NCBI RefSeq assembly: GCF_014358015.1
Contig: NZ_JACONV010000023.1
Location: 1-64,000 of the forward strand
Reading direction: 5' to 3'
Length of the DNA: 64,000 nt
Source of the DNA: Pseudomonas triticifolii
Lineage (GTDB): Bacteria; Pseudomonadota; Gammaproteobacteria; Pseudomonadales; Pseudomonadaceae
The notes below the pieces were generated by a model. The model was given only the letters and a program-made list of their open reading frames with translations. It did no database searches and was not told the origin of the DNA. This document shows positions 41,781-51,138 of the stretch, piece after piece. A program made the position numbers and the translations under genes. Numbering within the stretch: the stretch's first letter is position 1; every line of letters begins with the position of its first letter.

Positions 41781-44700
41781 CTAGGCATCCACTAAGGCCA
41801 TAGCCTCCTCAACATCCACCGCCACCAGCCGTGAACAGCCGGGCTCATGCATGGTCACACCCATCAGTTGATCGGCCATTTCCATGGCGATCTTGTTGTG
41901 GGTGATGTAGATGAATTGCACCGTCTGCGACATCTCCTTCACCAGTCGGGCGTATCGGCCAACGTTGGCATCGTCCAGCGGCGCATCGACTTCGTCGAGC
42001 ATGCAGAACGGTGCCGGATTGAGTTTGAAAATGGCAAAAACCAATGCCAGTGCAGTCAGTGCTTTTTCCCCACCCGACAACAAATGGATGGTGCTGTTTT
42101 TCTTGCCAGGGGGGCGCGCCATGATTGTCACCCCTGTATCGAGTAAATCTTCGCCCGTCAGTTCCAAATAAGCGGAGCCACCACCGAAAACTTTTGGGAA
42201 AAGTGCCTGAATTCCGCTATTTATCTGATCGAAGGTATCTTTGAAGCGATTGCGGGTCTCCTTGTCGATCTTGCGGATCACGTTTTCCAGCGTCTCCAGC
42301 GCCTCGACCAGATCGGCATCCTGCGCATCCAGATAGCGCTTGCGCTCGGACTGCTGCTGGTATTCGTCGATGGCGGCCAGGTTGATCGCGCCCAGGCGCT
42401 GAATACGTGCGGCGATGCTTTCCAGTTGCTGCTCGGCGGCCTGCTCGCTGGCTTCGGGCGTCAGTGTGGCGAGCACGCCGTGCAGGTCGTAGCCATCTTC
42501 GTGCAACTGATCCTGCAGGGCCTTGCGGCGCACCGTCAGGGCCTGCCACTCCAGACGCTGCTGTTCGAGCTGGCCGCGCAGCAATTGCGACTGTTGCTCG
42601 GCCTGAGTACGGCGCTTTTCAGCGTCACGCAGTTCACGATCAGCGTCTTCCAGCGCGTTTTTGGCGATGCGCATCTCGTCATCGACCACCATGCGCCGCT
42701 CCAGCAACTCCTCAAGCTTGAGGCGCAGCTCTTCCAGTGGCGCTTCGCCCTCCTCCAGATTCAGGCTCAACTGCTCGCGCTTTTCCGTCAGGCGCTCGGA
42801 TTGCATCTGCAAGCGCTCCAGCGCCTGGCGTGTTGAATCATGCTGCGCCTTGAGCGACCCCAGACGCACCGCCAGTTGATGACTGCGATCCTTGTGCAGA
42901 CGGGCTTCCTGGCGCACACGGTCGAGCCGCTCGCGCAGGCTGTCGCGCTGCGCCTGCAGCACTTCACGTTGTTCGGTGTCTTGCGCCATGGCGTCCAGCG
43001 CGTCCTGCAACTCAAGACGCGACTCACCCAGATGCTCGTGCTCGACGGCACGTTGCTCGCCCAGCTCGGCCAGTTCTTCATCCAGACGGGTGCGGCGTAA
43101 CGTCAGCTGTTCGACCTTGGCCTTGGCCGCCGACAGTTGCGCGTTAAGCTCGCTTTGCTGGCGGGTCTCATCCTGCACCCGGCGGCGCAGTTGCTCTCTT
43201 GATTCTTCCTGTTGCGACTGCTGCTCGCGCAGGGTCAGCAGTTGTTCTTCCAGCGCGGCCAGCGTCGCTTCGCGCTCGTCACGCTCAATGCCGAGTTGTT
43301 GCAATTCCTGACCACGCGCCAGCACGCCGCTCTGGGCTTCGCTGGCACGCCGGACGCGCAGAAAATGCCGCCCGACCCAATAACCGTCGCGGCTGATCAG
43401 GCTTTGGCCGGCGGCCAGTTGTCCTCGCCGAGCCAACGCATCGTCCAGATCGTTGACCGGGATCACCTGCCCCAGCCAGGCGGAAAGGTCGATATCGCTT
43501 TCCACCTTTTCAAGCAGGCTGCCCGCGATACGCTGGGTGTCGGCACTCGCGCTCAACAGCCGCAGATCGCCCTGCTGAAAGTTCGCCAGGTCCAGCCCGT
43601 CGAAATCATCGACCAGCACGGCCTGCAAGTCGGCACCCAGCACGGTTTCGACCGCCATTTCCCAGCCAGCCTCCACCGTGAGGCTTTGCGCCAGACGTGG
43701 GCGCTGATCCAGTTGTTGATCACGCAGCCATTCAGCCGTACCGGTATCAGGATCGAGGGCAGCCTGCTGCAGGGCTTCCAGCGAGGCCAGTCGGCCGTTG
43801 AGACGCTGCAACTGACCCTGCGCCTGCTGCTGATCCTGATTGGCGCGCTGCAAGGCTTCGCGCAGTTGCTCAAGACGCTCGACAGCCTGCTCTTCGCCCA
43901 GATGCAGCTCTTCGAGGGTCATCTCACGAGTGGCGAGGTCTTCGCTCAGCTCAAGAATCGCTGCGTCTTCAGGGTCGGCGGCCAGCAACTGGCGCTCTTC
44001 ACCCAGACGCCGCTGGCGCTCGGCCAACCGCTCCATGCTTTGTTCAAGCTGCTGGATACGCGATTGCTGAACCTGGGCCTGACGCTGTGGCTCGGCAGAC
44101 TGCTGATTGAACACATCCCATTGTTCCTGCCAGCCCTGCATGGCCGCTTCGGCGTCTTCCAGGGCGATGGCCGACTCTTCAGCCGCTGCGCTGGTGATTG
44201 CCTGCTCGGGCTCGAGCATCTCCAGCTCTTCGCTCAGGGTCGCCAGCAACGTGGTGTCGTGGCCCAGATGAGACTCGGTTTCCTGGCGAGCGCGTTCTGC
44301 CTCGCGCAGATCGTCCTGCAACTGGCGCAGACGCTGCTGACCGTGCTGGATGCTCTGCTCGACGCGGGCAATGTCGCCGCCCACCGAATAGAAGCGGCCC
44401 TGCACCAGATTGAAGCGCTCGGAAAGGTCGTGATGGCCGTCACGCAACCTTTCGATGCTGGCATCGGCGCTGCGCTGATCGGCGACCAGCGCCTCAAACC
44501 CGACCTCCTGTCCGCCGATCACCGCTTCACGCTGACCGACCTGCTCGTTCAACGCCTGCCAGCGCAGCGCTGACAGTTGCGCCTTGAGCTGGCGCTCTTC
44601 GGTCTTGTATTCCTGATACTTCTCGGCGGCCTGCGCCTGTCGGTGCAACCGTTCGAGCTGGCGTTCCAGCTCTTCACGCAGATCGGTCAGGCGGGCAAGG

Positions 44701-45269
44701 TTTTCGTGCGTTCGACGGATGCGATTCTCGGTCTCTCGGCGGCGCTCCTTGTACTTGGAGATGCCTGCCGCTTCTTCGATGAAATTGCGCAGATCCTCGG
44801 GTTTGGCTTCGATCAGTTTGGAGATCATGCCCTGCTCGATGATCGAGTAGCTGCGGGGACCCAGACCGGTGCCGAGGAAAATATCGGTAATGTCACGACG
44901 ACGGCATTTGGTGCCGTTGAGGTAATAGCTGTTCTGGCTATCGCGGGTCACTTTGCGGCGAATGGAGATTTCGGCGTAGGCCGCGTATTCGCCCACCAGC
45001 GTGCCATCGGCGTTATCGAACACCAACTCGATACTCGCCTGGCTGACCGGTTTGCGACTGGTCGAACCGTTGAAGATGACGTCGGTCATCGACTCGCCGC
45101 GCAGGTTCTTGGCCGAACTTTCGCCCATGACCCAGCGCACGGCGTCGATGATGTTGGATTTGCCGCACCCGTTGGGACCGACAACAGCCGCCATGTTGCT
45201 GGGGAAGTTCACCGTGGTGGGGTCGACGAAGGACTTGAACCCCGCCAGCTTGATGCACTTCAGGCGCAT
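41781..45269 (-). CDS. smc: Chromosome partition protein SMC
   Basis: A 1162-residue SMC. The N-terminal head has Walker A GPNGCGKSN (from residue 31). Two long coiled-coil arms (about 170-490 and 640-1000, Gln/Glu/Arg/Leu-rich) flank a hinge (about 500-640). The C-terminal head has signature LLSGGEKALTALAL and Walker B FCMLDEVDAPLDD. It is full length. It starts 4 bases after the gntR stop, so it is co-transcribed with the GntR gene. It organises and segregates the chromosome with ScpA and ScpB. Confidence 0.97.
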   Translation of the reverse strand: MRLKCIKLAGFKSFVDPTTVNFPSNMAAVVGPNGCGKSNIIDAVRWVMGESSAKNLRGESMTDVIFNGSTSRKPVSQASIELVFDNADGTLVGEYAAYAEISIRRKVTRDSQNSYYLNGTKCRRRDITDIFLGTGLGPRSYSIIEQGMISKLIEAKPEDLRNFIEEAAGISKYKERRRETENRIRRTHENLARLTDLREELERQLERLHRQAQAAEKYQEYKTEERQLKAQLSALRWQALNEQVGQREAVIGGQEVGFEALVADQRSADASIERLRDGHHDLSERFNLVQGRFYSVGGDIARVEQSIQHGQQRLRQLQDDLREAERARQETESHLGHDTTLLATLSEELEMLEPEQAITSAAAEESAIALEDAEAAMQGWQEQWDVFNQQSAEPQRQAQVQQSRIQQLEQSMERLAERQRRLGEERQLLAADPEDAAILELSEDLATREMTLEELHLGEEQAVERLEQLREALQRANQDQQQAQGQLQRLNGRLASLEALQQAALDPDTGTAEWLRDQQLDQRPRLAQSLTVEAGWEMAVETVLGADLQAVLVDDFDGLDLANFQQGDLRLLSASADTQRIAGSLLEKVESDIDLSAWLGQVIPVNDLDDALARRGQLAAGQSLISRDGYWVGRHFLRVRRASEAQSGVLARGQELQQLGIERDEREATLAALEEQLLTLREQQSQQEESREQLRRRVQDETRQQSELNAQLSAAKAKVEQLTLRRTRLDEELAELGEQRAVEHEHLGESRLELQDALDAMAQDTEQREVLQAQRDSLRERLDRVRQEARLHKDRSHQLAVRLGSLKAQHDSTRQALERLQMQSERLTEKREQLSLNLEEGEAPLEELRLKLEELLERRMVVDDEMRIAKNALEDADRELRDAEKRRTQAEQQSQLLRGQLEQQRLEWQALTVRRKALQDQLHEDGYDLHGVLATLTPEASEQAAEQQLESIAARIQRLGAINLAAIDEYQQQSERKRYLDAQDADLVEALETLENVIRKIDKETRNRFKDTFDQINSGIQALFPKVFGGGSAYLELTGEDLLDTGVTIMARPPGKKNSTIHLLSGGEKALTALALVFAIFKLNPAPFCMLDEVDAPLDDANVGRYARLVKEMSQTVQFIYITHNKIAMEMADQLMGVTMHEPGCSRLVAVDVEEAMALVDA

Positions 45270-45273
45270 AGCG

Positions 45274-45933
45274 TCAGCTCGCTGCCAGCGCGGAAAGGAC
45301 CGACTGACAGCTGCGCTGGCAGTAATTGATCAGTACCACTCGGACCTGAGCCAGGTCACGCGCCACCACCGCTTCAAGCAATTGGCCGAACAGGTCCACG
45401 TAATCGCTCATCTCGGCCTTGCGCTGCTCAAGGGCCAGGAAGTAGCTGCGGCTCATGGACGGCTGCAGGTTCTCGATGGTTTCCTCAAGGTACGGATTGT
45501 TGGCAAACGGATACGCCGCGCGCATGACATTAAAGCTCTCTTCGACGAAGGCCTTGACGTCGGTGCTTTCGAAGCTGGCATGCAGACGCTGCTGAATGGC
45601 CAGAAACGGGGCAAGATCGTCCGGACTTTTCCAATGTTCGGCGACCGCGTTGGCCAGCAAAACGTATAGCTCGCTCATCAGCGTGCACAGGCTGGTGACA
45701 TTGTGGGCATTGAGCACAGTGACCTGCGCGCCACGGCGCGGCAGGATCGCGACCAGATGGCGGCGTTCCAGAATCAGCAGTGCTTCGCGCACGGAACCAC
45801 GACTGACGTTCAACGCCTGCGTGACTTTTTGCTCCTGGATTCGCTCTCCAGGCTTGAGCTCACCGCGGATGATCCGTTCTGCAAGGTGATGGGCTATTTG
45901 CTCAGCGAGGCTGTCCGGTGCCTTGAACGTCAT
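45274..45933 (-). CDS. GntR-family regulator (FCD domain), probable purine/xanthine regulator
   Basis: A 219-residue GntR protein. The winged HTH (about 8-75) is LAEQIAHHLAERIIRGELKPGERIQ with VSRGSVREALLILE. An all-helical FCD effector domain follows (about 85-215). It is divergent from xdhA, with a palindrome in the shared gap (46165-46183), so it is the likely regulator of the xdh-guaD operon. It is also directly upstream of smc (4-base gap), so smc expression may be linked to its transcript. Confidence 0.92.
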   Translation of the reverse strand: MTFKAPDSLAEQIAHHLAERIIRGELKPGERIQEQKVTQALNVSRGSVREALLILERRHLVAILPRRGAQVTVLNAHNVTSLCTLMSELYVLLANAVAEHWKSPDDLAPFLAIQQRLHASFESTDVKAFVEESFNVMRAAYPFANNPYLEETIENLQPSMSRSYFLALEQRKAEMSDYVDLFGQLLEAVVARDLAQVRVVLINYCQRSCQSVLSALAAS

Positions 45934-46164
45934 GACTATCCTTCAAAAAACCAGTTCTACATACAAGAGGCGGAGTGTATCGCAACCGACAGGCATGGCG
46001 CAGGGCCACGACCACCGAATCTGGCACGAAACACGCAAAACCTCGACCATTGCCCGACAGGCGATTCAAAGGTTGGACGCCTTTGATCGGCAGAGGTGCC
46101 GAAAACCTGATTTCCTGACCCAAGAGTCAGAAACAAATTGACCCAATAAACAAAGCTGATAAAT

Positions 46165-46183
46165 TCATCGACATGTCCGATGA
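46165..46183. promoter_or_regulatory. Candidate operator palindrome upstream of xdhA
   Basis: TCATCG and CGATGA flank ACATGTC, giving a 19-bp near-perfect palindrome. It lies just before the xdhA ribosome site (GAGG at 46193-46196) and in the gap shared with the divergent GntR gene. It is a plausible repressor site; there is no direct evidence. Confidence 0.45.
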
Positions 46184-46206
46184 CAGTCAATTGAGGGCAT
46201 TACGCC

Positions 46207-47661
46207 GTGATTCAGTTCCTTTTGAACCAAGCGCTTAAAACCGAGCGTACCCTCGATCCGAATATGACCGTGCTGACCTACCTGCGCGAGCAGGTACACA
46301 AGCCCGGCACCAAGGAAGGGTGCGCCAGCGGTGACTGCGGCGCCTGCACTGTTGTGGTAGGCGAGCTGGAAACCGATGCCACGGGCGAGCAACAACTGCG
46401 CTATCGCAGTCTGAACTCGTGCCTGACCTTCGTCGCTTCGCTGCATGGCAAGCAACTCATCAGTGTCGAAGACCTCAAGCATCAGGGCCGCTTGCACAGC
46501 GTGCAGCAGGCGATGGTCGAGTGTCATGGCTCGCAATGCGGCTTCTGCACACCGGGCTTCGTGATGTCGCTGTTTGCCTTGCAGAAGAACAGCGGACAGG
46601 CCGATGCGCATCAAGCCCACGAAGCACTGGCCGGCAATCTATGCCGTTGCACGGGCTATCGCCCGATTCTGGCCGCTGCCGAACAGGCCTGCACCCAGCG
46701 TGAGCCGGATCAGTTCGATCAGCTTCGCGTGCAGACGATCGAGCGTTTGCGCGCCATCGCCCCGCACCAGACCGGCGAGTTGAACGATGGTGAAAAACGC
46801 TGCCTGATCCCGCTGACCGTTGCCGATCTCGCCGACCTCTATGACGCAAACCCTCAGGCGCGCCTATTGGCTGGCGGCACCGACCTGGCACTGGAAGTGA
46901 CCCAGTTTCACAAGGCGCTGCCCGTGATGATTTATGTCGGGCATATCGAGGCCATGAAGCGCATCGAGCGTTTCGAGGATCGCCTGGAGATCGGCGCAGC
47001 CACGCCGCTGACCGATTGTTACGCTGCACTCAAAGCCGAATACCCCGACTTCGGCGAACTGCTGCAGCGCTTCGCTTCGTTGCAGATTCGCAATCAGGGC
47101 ACCTTGGGCGGCAACATCGGCAATGCCTCCCCCATCGGCGACGCCCCACCGCTGCTGATCGCACTCGGCGCGCAGATCGTGCTGCGCAAAGGTGCTGCCC
47201 AACGCACGCTGGCGCTGGAAGATTACTTCGTTGATTACAAAGTCACGGCGCGCCAGGAAAGCGAGTTCATCGAAAAAATCATCGTGCCGACTGCAAGCGC
47301 TCTTCAGGTGTTCAAAGCCTATAAGGTGTCCAAGCGTCTGGACGACGATATCTCGGCGGTCTGCGCAGCCTTTCACCTGCAGATCACCGACGGCGTCATC
47401 GAACACGCGCGGGTGGCCTTCGGCGGCATGGCAGCCATTCCAAAACGTGCCGCGGCCTGTGAGCGGGCACTGGCTGGCCAGCGCTGGAACAGCGAGACCG
47501 TCGAGCGCGCCTGCACGGCGCTGGGTGAAGACTTCACTCCCCTGACGGACTTCCGCGCCAGCAAGGAATACCGCCTGCTCAGCGCCCGCAACCTGTTGCG
47601 CAAGTGCTTCATCGAATTGCAGACGCCTCACACACCAACGCGGGTGACTCACTATGTCTGA
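46207..47661 (+). CDS. xdhA: Xanthine dehydrogenase small subunit (FeS/FAD)
   Basis: A 484-residue protein. The first 2Fe-2S cluster cysteines are C39, C44, C47 and C72; the second cluster's are C111, C114, C146 and C148 (CGFCTPGFVM, LCRCTGYRP). An FAD-binding domain follows (about 190-370: LLAGGTDLALEV, GTLGGNIGNASPIGDAPP) and a CO-dehydrogenase flavoprotein C-terminal domain. It carries electrons from the Mo subunit to NAD+. GTG 46207 has GAGG 10 bases upstream. The xdhB start overlaps its end by 8 bases. Confidence 0.97.
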   Translation: MIQFLLNQALKTERTLDPNMTVLTYLREQVHKPGTKEGCASGDCGACTVVVGELETDATGEQQLRYRSLNSCLTFVASLHGKQLISVEDLKHQGRLHSVQQAMVECHGSQCGFCTPGFVMSLFALQKNSGQADAHQAHEALAGNLCRCTGYRPILAAAEQACTQREPDQFDQLRVQTIERLRAIAPHQTGELNDGEKRCLIPLTVADLADLYDANPQARLLAGGTDLALEVTQFHKALPVMIYVGHIEAMKRIERFEDRLEIGAATPLTDCYAALKAEYPDFGELLQRFASLQIRNQGTLGGNIGNASPIGDAPPLLIALGAQIVLRKGAAQRTLALEDYFVDYKVTARQESEFIEKIIVPTASALQVFKAYKVSKRLDDDISAVCAAFHLQITDGVIEHARVAFGGMAAIPKRAAACERALAGQRWNSETVERACTALGEDFTPLTDFRASKEYRLLSARNLLRKCFIELQTPHTPTRVTHYV

Positions 47662-50020
47662 CCACGCCCCGCTCACCCAGGCCGAGATGGCAGCCCTCTT
47701 CGAGCAAGGGATCACCACCGGCGCAGGTCGCAGCGTCAAGCATGACAGCGCGGACAAGCACGTGTCCGGCGAAGCTGTGTACATCGATGACCGGCTGGAG
47801 TTTCCCAATCAACTGCATGTCTACGCACGGCTTTCAGACCGCGCCCATGCACGCATCATCAGCATCGACACCACGCCGTGTTACGCGGTTGAGGGCGTGC
47901 GGATCGTCATCACTCACCAAGACATTCCAGGCCTCAAAGACATCGGTCCGCTGCTGCCAGGCGACCCGCTGCTGGCCATCGACAAGGTCGAGTTCGTCGG
48001 TCAGCCGGTGCTGGCCGTGGCCGCGCGCGATCTGGACACTGCCCGCGAGGCTGCCATGGCGGCCGTGATCGAATACGAAGACCTGGAACCGGTGCTGGAT
48101 GTAGTGCAGGCCTTGCGTCAGAAGCATTTCGTGCTCGACAGCCACACCCACAAGCGCGGCGACTCGGCCACTGCGCTGCAAGGCGCACCCCATCGCCTGC
48201 AAGGCAGCCTGCACATCGGCGGGCAGGAACATTTCTACCTGGAGACACAGATCGCCTCGGTGATGCCCACTGAAGATGGCGGCATGATCGTCTACAGCTC
48301 GACCCAGAACCCTACCGAAATCCAGAAGCTGGTGGCTGAGGTACTGGACGTTCCGATGAACCGGATCGTGGTCGACATGCGCCGCATGGGCGGCGGCTTT
48401 GGTGGCAAGGAAACCCAGGCGGCCAGCCCCGCATGCCTGTGCGCCGTCGTGGCACGACTGACCGGCCAGCCGACCAAGATGCGCCTGCAACGCGTCGAAG
48501 ACATGATCATGACCGGCAAGCGGCACCCGTTCTACATTGAGTACGACGTGGGGTTTGACGACACCGGTCGCCTACAGGGCATCGAACTGGATCTGGCGGG
48601 CAATTGCGGCTACTCGCCAGACTTGTCGGCATCGATTGTGGATCGCGCCATGTTTCACGCCGATAACGCGTATTACCTCGGCGAAGCGACGATCAACGGC
48701 CATCGCTGCAAGACTCACACGGCATCCAACACCGCGTATCGCGGCTTCGGCGGGCCGCAAGGCATGGTCGCCATCGAAGAAGTCATGGACTGCATCGCCC
48801 GCTATCTGGGCAAGGACCCGCTGGCCGTGCGTAAGGTCAACTACTACGGCAAGACCGAGCGCAACGTCACGCATTATTATCAGACCGTCGAGCACAACCT
48901 GCTGGAAGAAATGACGGCGGACCTGGAGCAGAGTTGCGAGTACGCCGAGCGTCGTGAAGCCATTCGCATTTTTAATGCCGGCAGCCCGATCCTGAAGAAA
49001 GGCCTGGCGCTGACACCGGTCAAGTTCGGGATTTCCTTTACGGCCAGTTTTCTCAATCAGGCCGGTGCGCTGATCCACATTTACACCGACGGCAGCATCC
49101 ACCTGAACCATGGCGGCACCGAAATGGGCCAGGGCTTGAACGTCAAGGTCGCGCAGGTGGTGGCCGAGGTGTTTCAGGTGGACATCGAGCGTATCCAGAT
49201 TACCGCCACCAACACCGACAAGGTGCCCAATACGTCGCCCACGGCAGCCTCCAGCGGCACCGACCTCAACGGCAAGGCCGCGCAGAACGCAGCCGAAATT
49301 CTCAGACAGCGACTGGTCGAGTTTGCTGCGAAACATTTCAAGATCGAGGAAAGCCAGGTCGAGTTTCGCAATGGCCATGTGCGGGCTGGCGATACCCTGC
49401 TGTCATTCGCCGAGCTGGCTCAGTTGGCGTGGATGGGTCAGGTATCGTTGTCCAGCACCGGTTATTACAAGACGCCGAAAATTTTCTACGACCGCAGTCA
49501 GGCGCGAGGCCGGCCGTTCTATTACTTCGCCTTTGGCGCAGCCTGTGCCGAAGTGATCGTCGACACCCTGACCGGCGAATACAAGATGCTGCGCACCGAC
49601 ATCCTGCACGACGTCGGTGCCTCGCTGAATCCTGCCATCGACATTGGCCAGGTCGAAGGCGGTTACATTCAGGGCGCTGGCTGGCTGACCACCGAAGAGC
49701 TGGTGTGGAACGCCAAGGGCAAACTGCTGACCACAGGTCCCGCGTCGTACAAGATCCCGGCCGTGGCCGACATGCCCTTGGACCTGCGGGTCAAGCTGGT
49801 GGAAAACCGCAAGAACCCGGAAGACACGGTGTTTCACTCCAAAGCCGTGGGCGAGCCGCCGTTCATGCTGGGGATCGCCGCATGGTGCGCAATCAAGGAT
49901 GCGGTTGCCAGCTTGGGCGACTACCGCCACCAACCCCGGATCGACGCACCTGCGACGCCGGAGAAGGTGTTGTGGGGGTGCGAGCAGATGCGTGAGCGGG
50001 GGAAAACCGTATGTATGTGA
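47654..50020 (+). CDS. xdhB: Xanthine dehydrogenase molybdopterin subunit
   Basis: A 788-residue Mo-cofactor subunit. MGGGFGGKETQAASPA and AYRGFGGPQG lie in the cofactor-binding parts, and VGEPPFMLGIAAW near the C-terminus carries the catalytic Glu base. It oxidises hypoxanthine to xanthine and xanthine to urate. It overlaps xdhA and is separated from xdhC by 271 bp filled with REP elements. Confidence 0.97.
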   Translation: MSDHAPLTQAEMAALFEQGITTGAGRSVKHDSADKHVSGEAVYIDDRLEFPNQLHVYARLSDRAHARIISIDTTPCYAVEGVRIVITHQDIPGLKDIGPLLPGDPLLAIDKVEFVGQPVLAVAARDLDTAREAAMAAVIEYEDLEPVLDVVQALRQKHFVLDSHTHKRGDSATALQGAPHRLQGSLHIGGQEHFYLETQIASVMPTEDGGMIVYSSTQNPTEIQKLVAEVLDVPMNRIVVDMRRMGGGFGGKETQAASPACLCAVVARLTGQPTKMRLQRVEDMIMTGKRHPFYIEYDVGFDDTGRLQGIELDLAGNCGYSPDLSASIVDRAMFHADNAYYLGEATINGHRCKTHTASNTAYRGFGGPQGMVAIEEVMDCIARYLGKDPLAVRKVNYYGKTERNVTHYYQTVEHNLLEEMTADLEQSCEYAERREAIRIFNAGSPILKKGLALTPVKFGISFTASFLNQAGALIHIYTDGSIHLNHGGTEMGQGLNVKVAQVVAEVFQVDIERIQITATNTDKVPNTSPTAASSGTDLNGKAAQNAAEILRQRLVEFAAKHFKIEESQVEFRNGHVRAGDTLLSFAELAQLAWMGQVSLSSTGYYKTPKIFYDRSQARGRPFYYFAFGAACAEVIVDTLTGEYKMLRTDILHDVGASLNPAIDIGQVEGGYIQGAGWLTTEELVWNAKGKLLTTGPASYKIPAVADMPLDLRVKLVENRKNPEDTVFHSKAVGEPPFMLGIAAWCAIKDAVASLGDYRHQPRIDAPATPEKVLWGCEQMRERGKTVCM

Positions 50021-50070
50021 CCGCTACAAACTGCTCCTCACGGAGCGTGAGCACAATCGTCACTCGACTC

Positions 50071-50160
50071 GTGGAAGCCGGCTTGCTCGCGAAGCAGCCA
50101 GTACAAGCACTGCACCTAGGTCGTCTGAAACACAGTCTTCGCGAGCAAGCTCGCTCCCAC
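50071..50160. repeat. Paired inverted REP element, type C
   Basis: The left arm is GTGGAAGCCGGCTTGCTCGC. The spacer contains CAGTACAAGCACTGCACC. The right arm, inverted, is CTTCGCGAGCAAGCTCGCTC plus CCAC. It is the first of two neighbouring elements in the xdhB-xdhC gap. Confidence 0.85.
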
Positions 50161-50182
50161 GGAGTGCGCAGTTCACATCCCT

Positions 50183-50272
50183 GTGGGAGTGAGCTTGCTC
50201 ACGAAGAGGTCGGTACATCCGCTGAAGCAGGGTCGTTTGAACCATGGCTTTCGCGGACAAGTCCGCTCCCAC
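50183..50272. repeat. Paired inverted REP element, hybrid type C/A
   Basis: The left arm is GTGGGAGTGAGCTTGCTCAC (type C). The spacer contains GGTACATCCGCTGAAGCAGG. The right arm, inverted, is TTTCGCGGACAAGTCCGCTC plus CCAC (type A). The element ends 19 bp before the xdhC start codon. Confidence 0.85.
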
Positions 50273-50291
50273 GGCTTTGGCGGACTGGGCA

Positions 50292-51131
50292 ATGAATAAC
50301 TGGATCAGCGCCCTGGCCGAGCTTCAGGCCCGTGGCGAGCCTGCCATTCTGGTGACGATCATCGAGGAGCTGGGCTCGACGCCGCGCAATGCCGGTTCGA
50401 AGATGGTAGTCAGTGCCGAGCGCATTCACGACACCATCGGCGGCGGGCATCTGGAATACAAAGCCATGGCGATCGCCCGCGACATGCTCGCCAGTGGCAC
50501 ACGGCAAACCCGGCTGGAACGCTTCAACCTGGGCGCCAGTCTCGGCCAGTGCTGCGGCGGCGTGAACGTGCTGTTGTTTGAACCCATGGGCGAGCCCGTC
50601 GCGCAGATTGCCGTATTCGGTGCCGGGCATGTCGGCCGCGCGCTGGTGCCGCTGCTGGCCAGCCTGCCCTGCCGCGTACGCTGGATCGATTCCCGCGAGA
50701 ACGAATTCCCCACATCGATGCCTGAAGGCGTTACAAGGATCATCAACGACGAACCTGTCGATGAAGTCGCGAATCTGCCCGCAGGCAGTTACTGCATCGT
50801 CATGACCCACAACCATCAACTCGACCTTGAACTGACCGCCGCGATTCTCAAGCGTGGCGACTTCGGCTACTTCGGCCTGATCGGTTCGCACACCAAACGG
50901 GTCAAGTTCGAACACCGGCTGCGTGAACGTGGTTTCGACACAGGTCTGCTGCAGCGCATGCGCTGCCCGATGGGGCTGGCCGAAGTGAAAGGCAAGCTGC
51001 CTATCGAAATCGCCGTGTCCATCGCCGCCGAGGTCATTGCCACCTACAACGCCAGTTTCGGTCAGCAACGCGCTGACACCTCACCTATCGCCAAACTGCT
51101 GCCCGCCTCGCGCCGCAGCAGGTCATCATGA
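50292..51131 (+). CDS. xdhC: Xanthine dehydrogenase accessory protein XdhC
   Basis: A 279-residue XdhC/CoxI family protein. The N-terminal domain contains ITIIEELGSTPRNAGSKM-like sequence (VTIIEELGSTPRNAG) and IGGGHLEY. A Rossmann-type C-terminal domain has VAVFGAGHVGRALVPLL and YFGLIGSHTKR. It binds the molybdenum cofactor, helps sulfurate it and inserts it into XdhB. ATG 50292 (MNNWISALAEL) is chosen over upstream in-frame 50244, which lies in the REP. It lies 7 bp before guaD. Confidence 0.93.
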   Translation: MNNWISALAELQARGEPAILVTIIEELGSTPRNAGSKMVVSAERIHDTIGGGHLEYKAMAIARDMLASGTRQTRLERFNLGASLGQCCGGVNVLLFEPMGEPVAQIAVFGAGHVGRALVPLLASLPCRVRWIDSRENEFPTSMPEGVTRIINDEPVDEVANLPAGSYCIVMTHNHQLDLELTAAILKRGDFGYFGLIGSHTKRVKFEHRLRERGFDTGLLQRMRCPMGLAEVKGKLPIEIAVSIAAEVIATYNASFGQQRADTSPIAKLLPASRRSRSS

Positions 51132-51138
51132 GATCCCC

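Noticed and set aside
43212..44573. 453-codon open frame antisense to smc
   Set aside because: Mirror of the coiled-coil region; Leu/Gln-rich product reflects Gln/Glu codons on the real strand.
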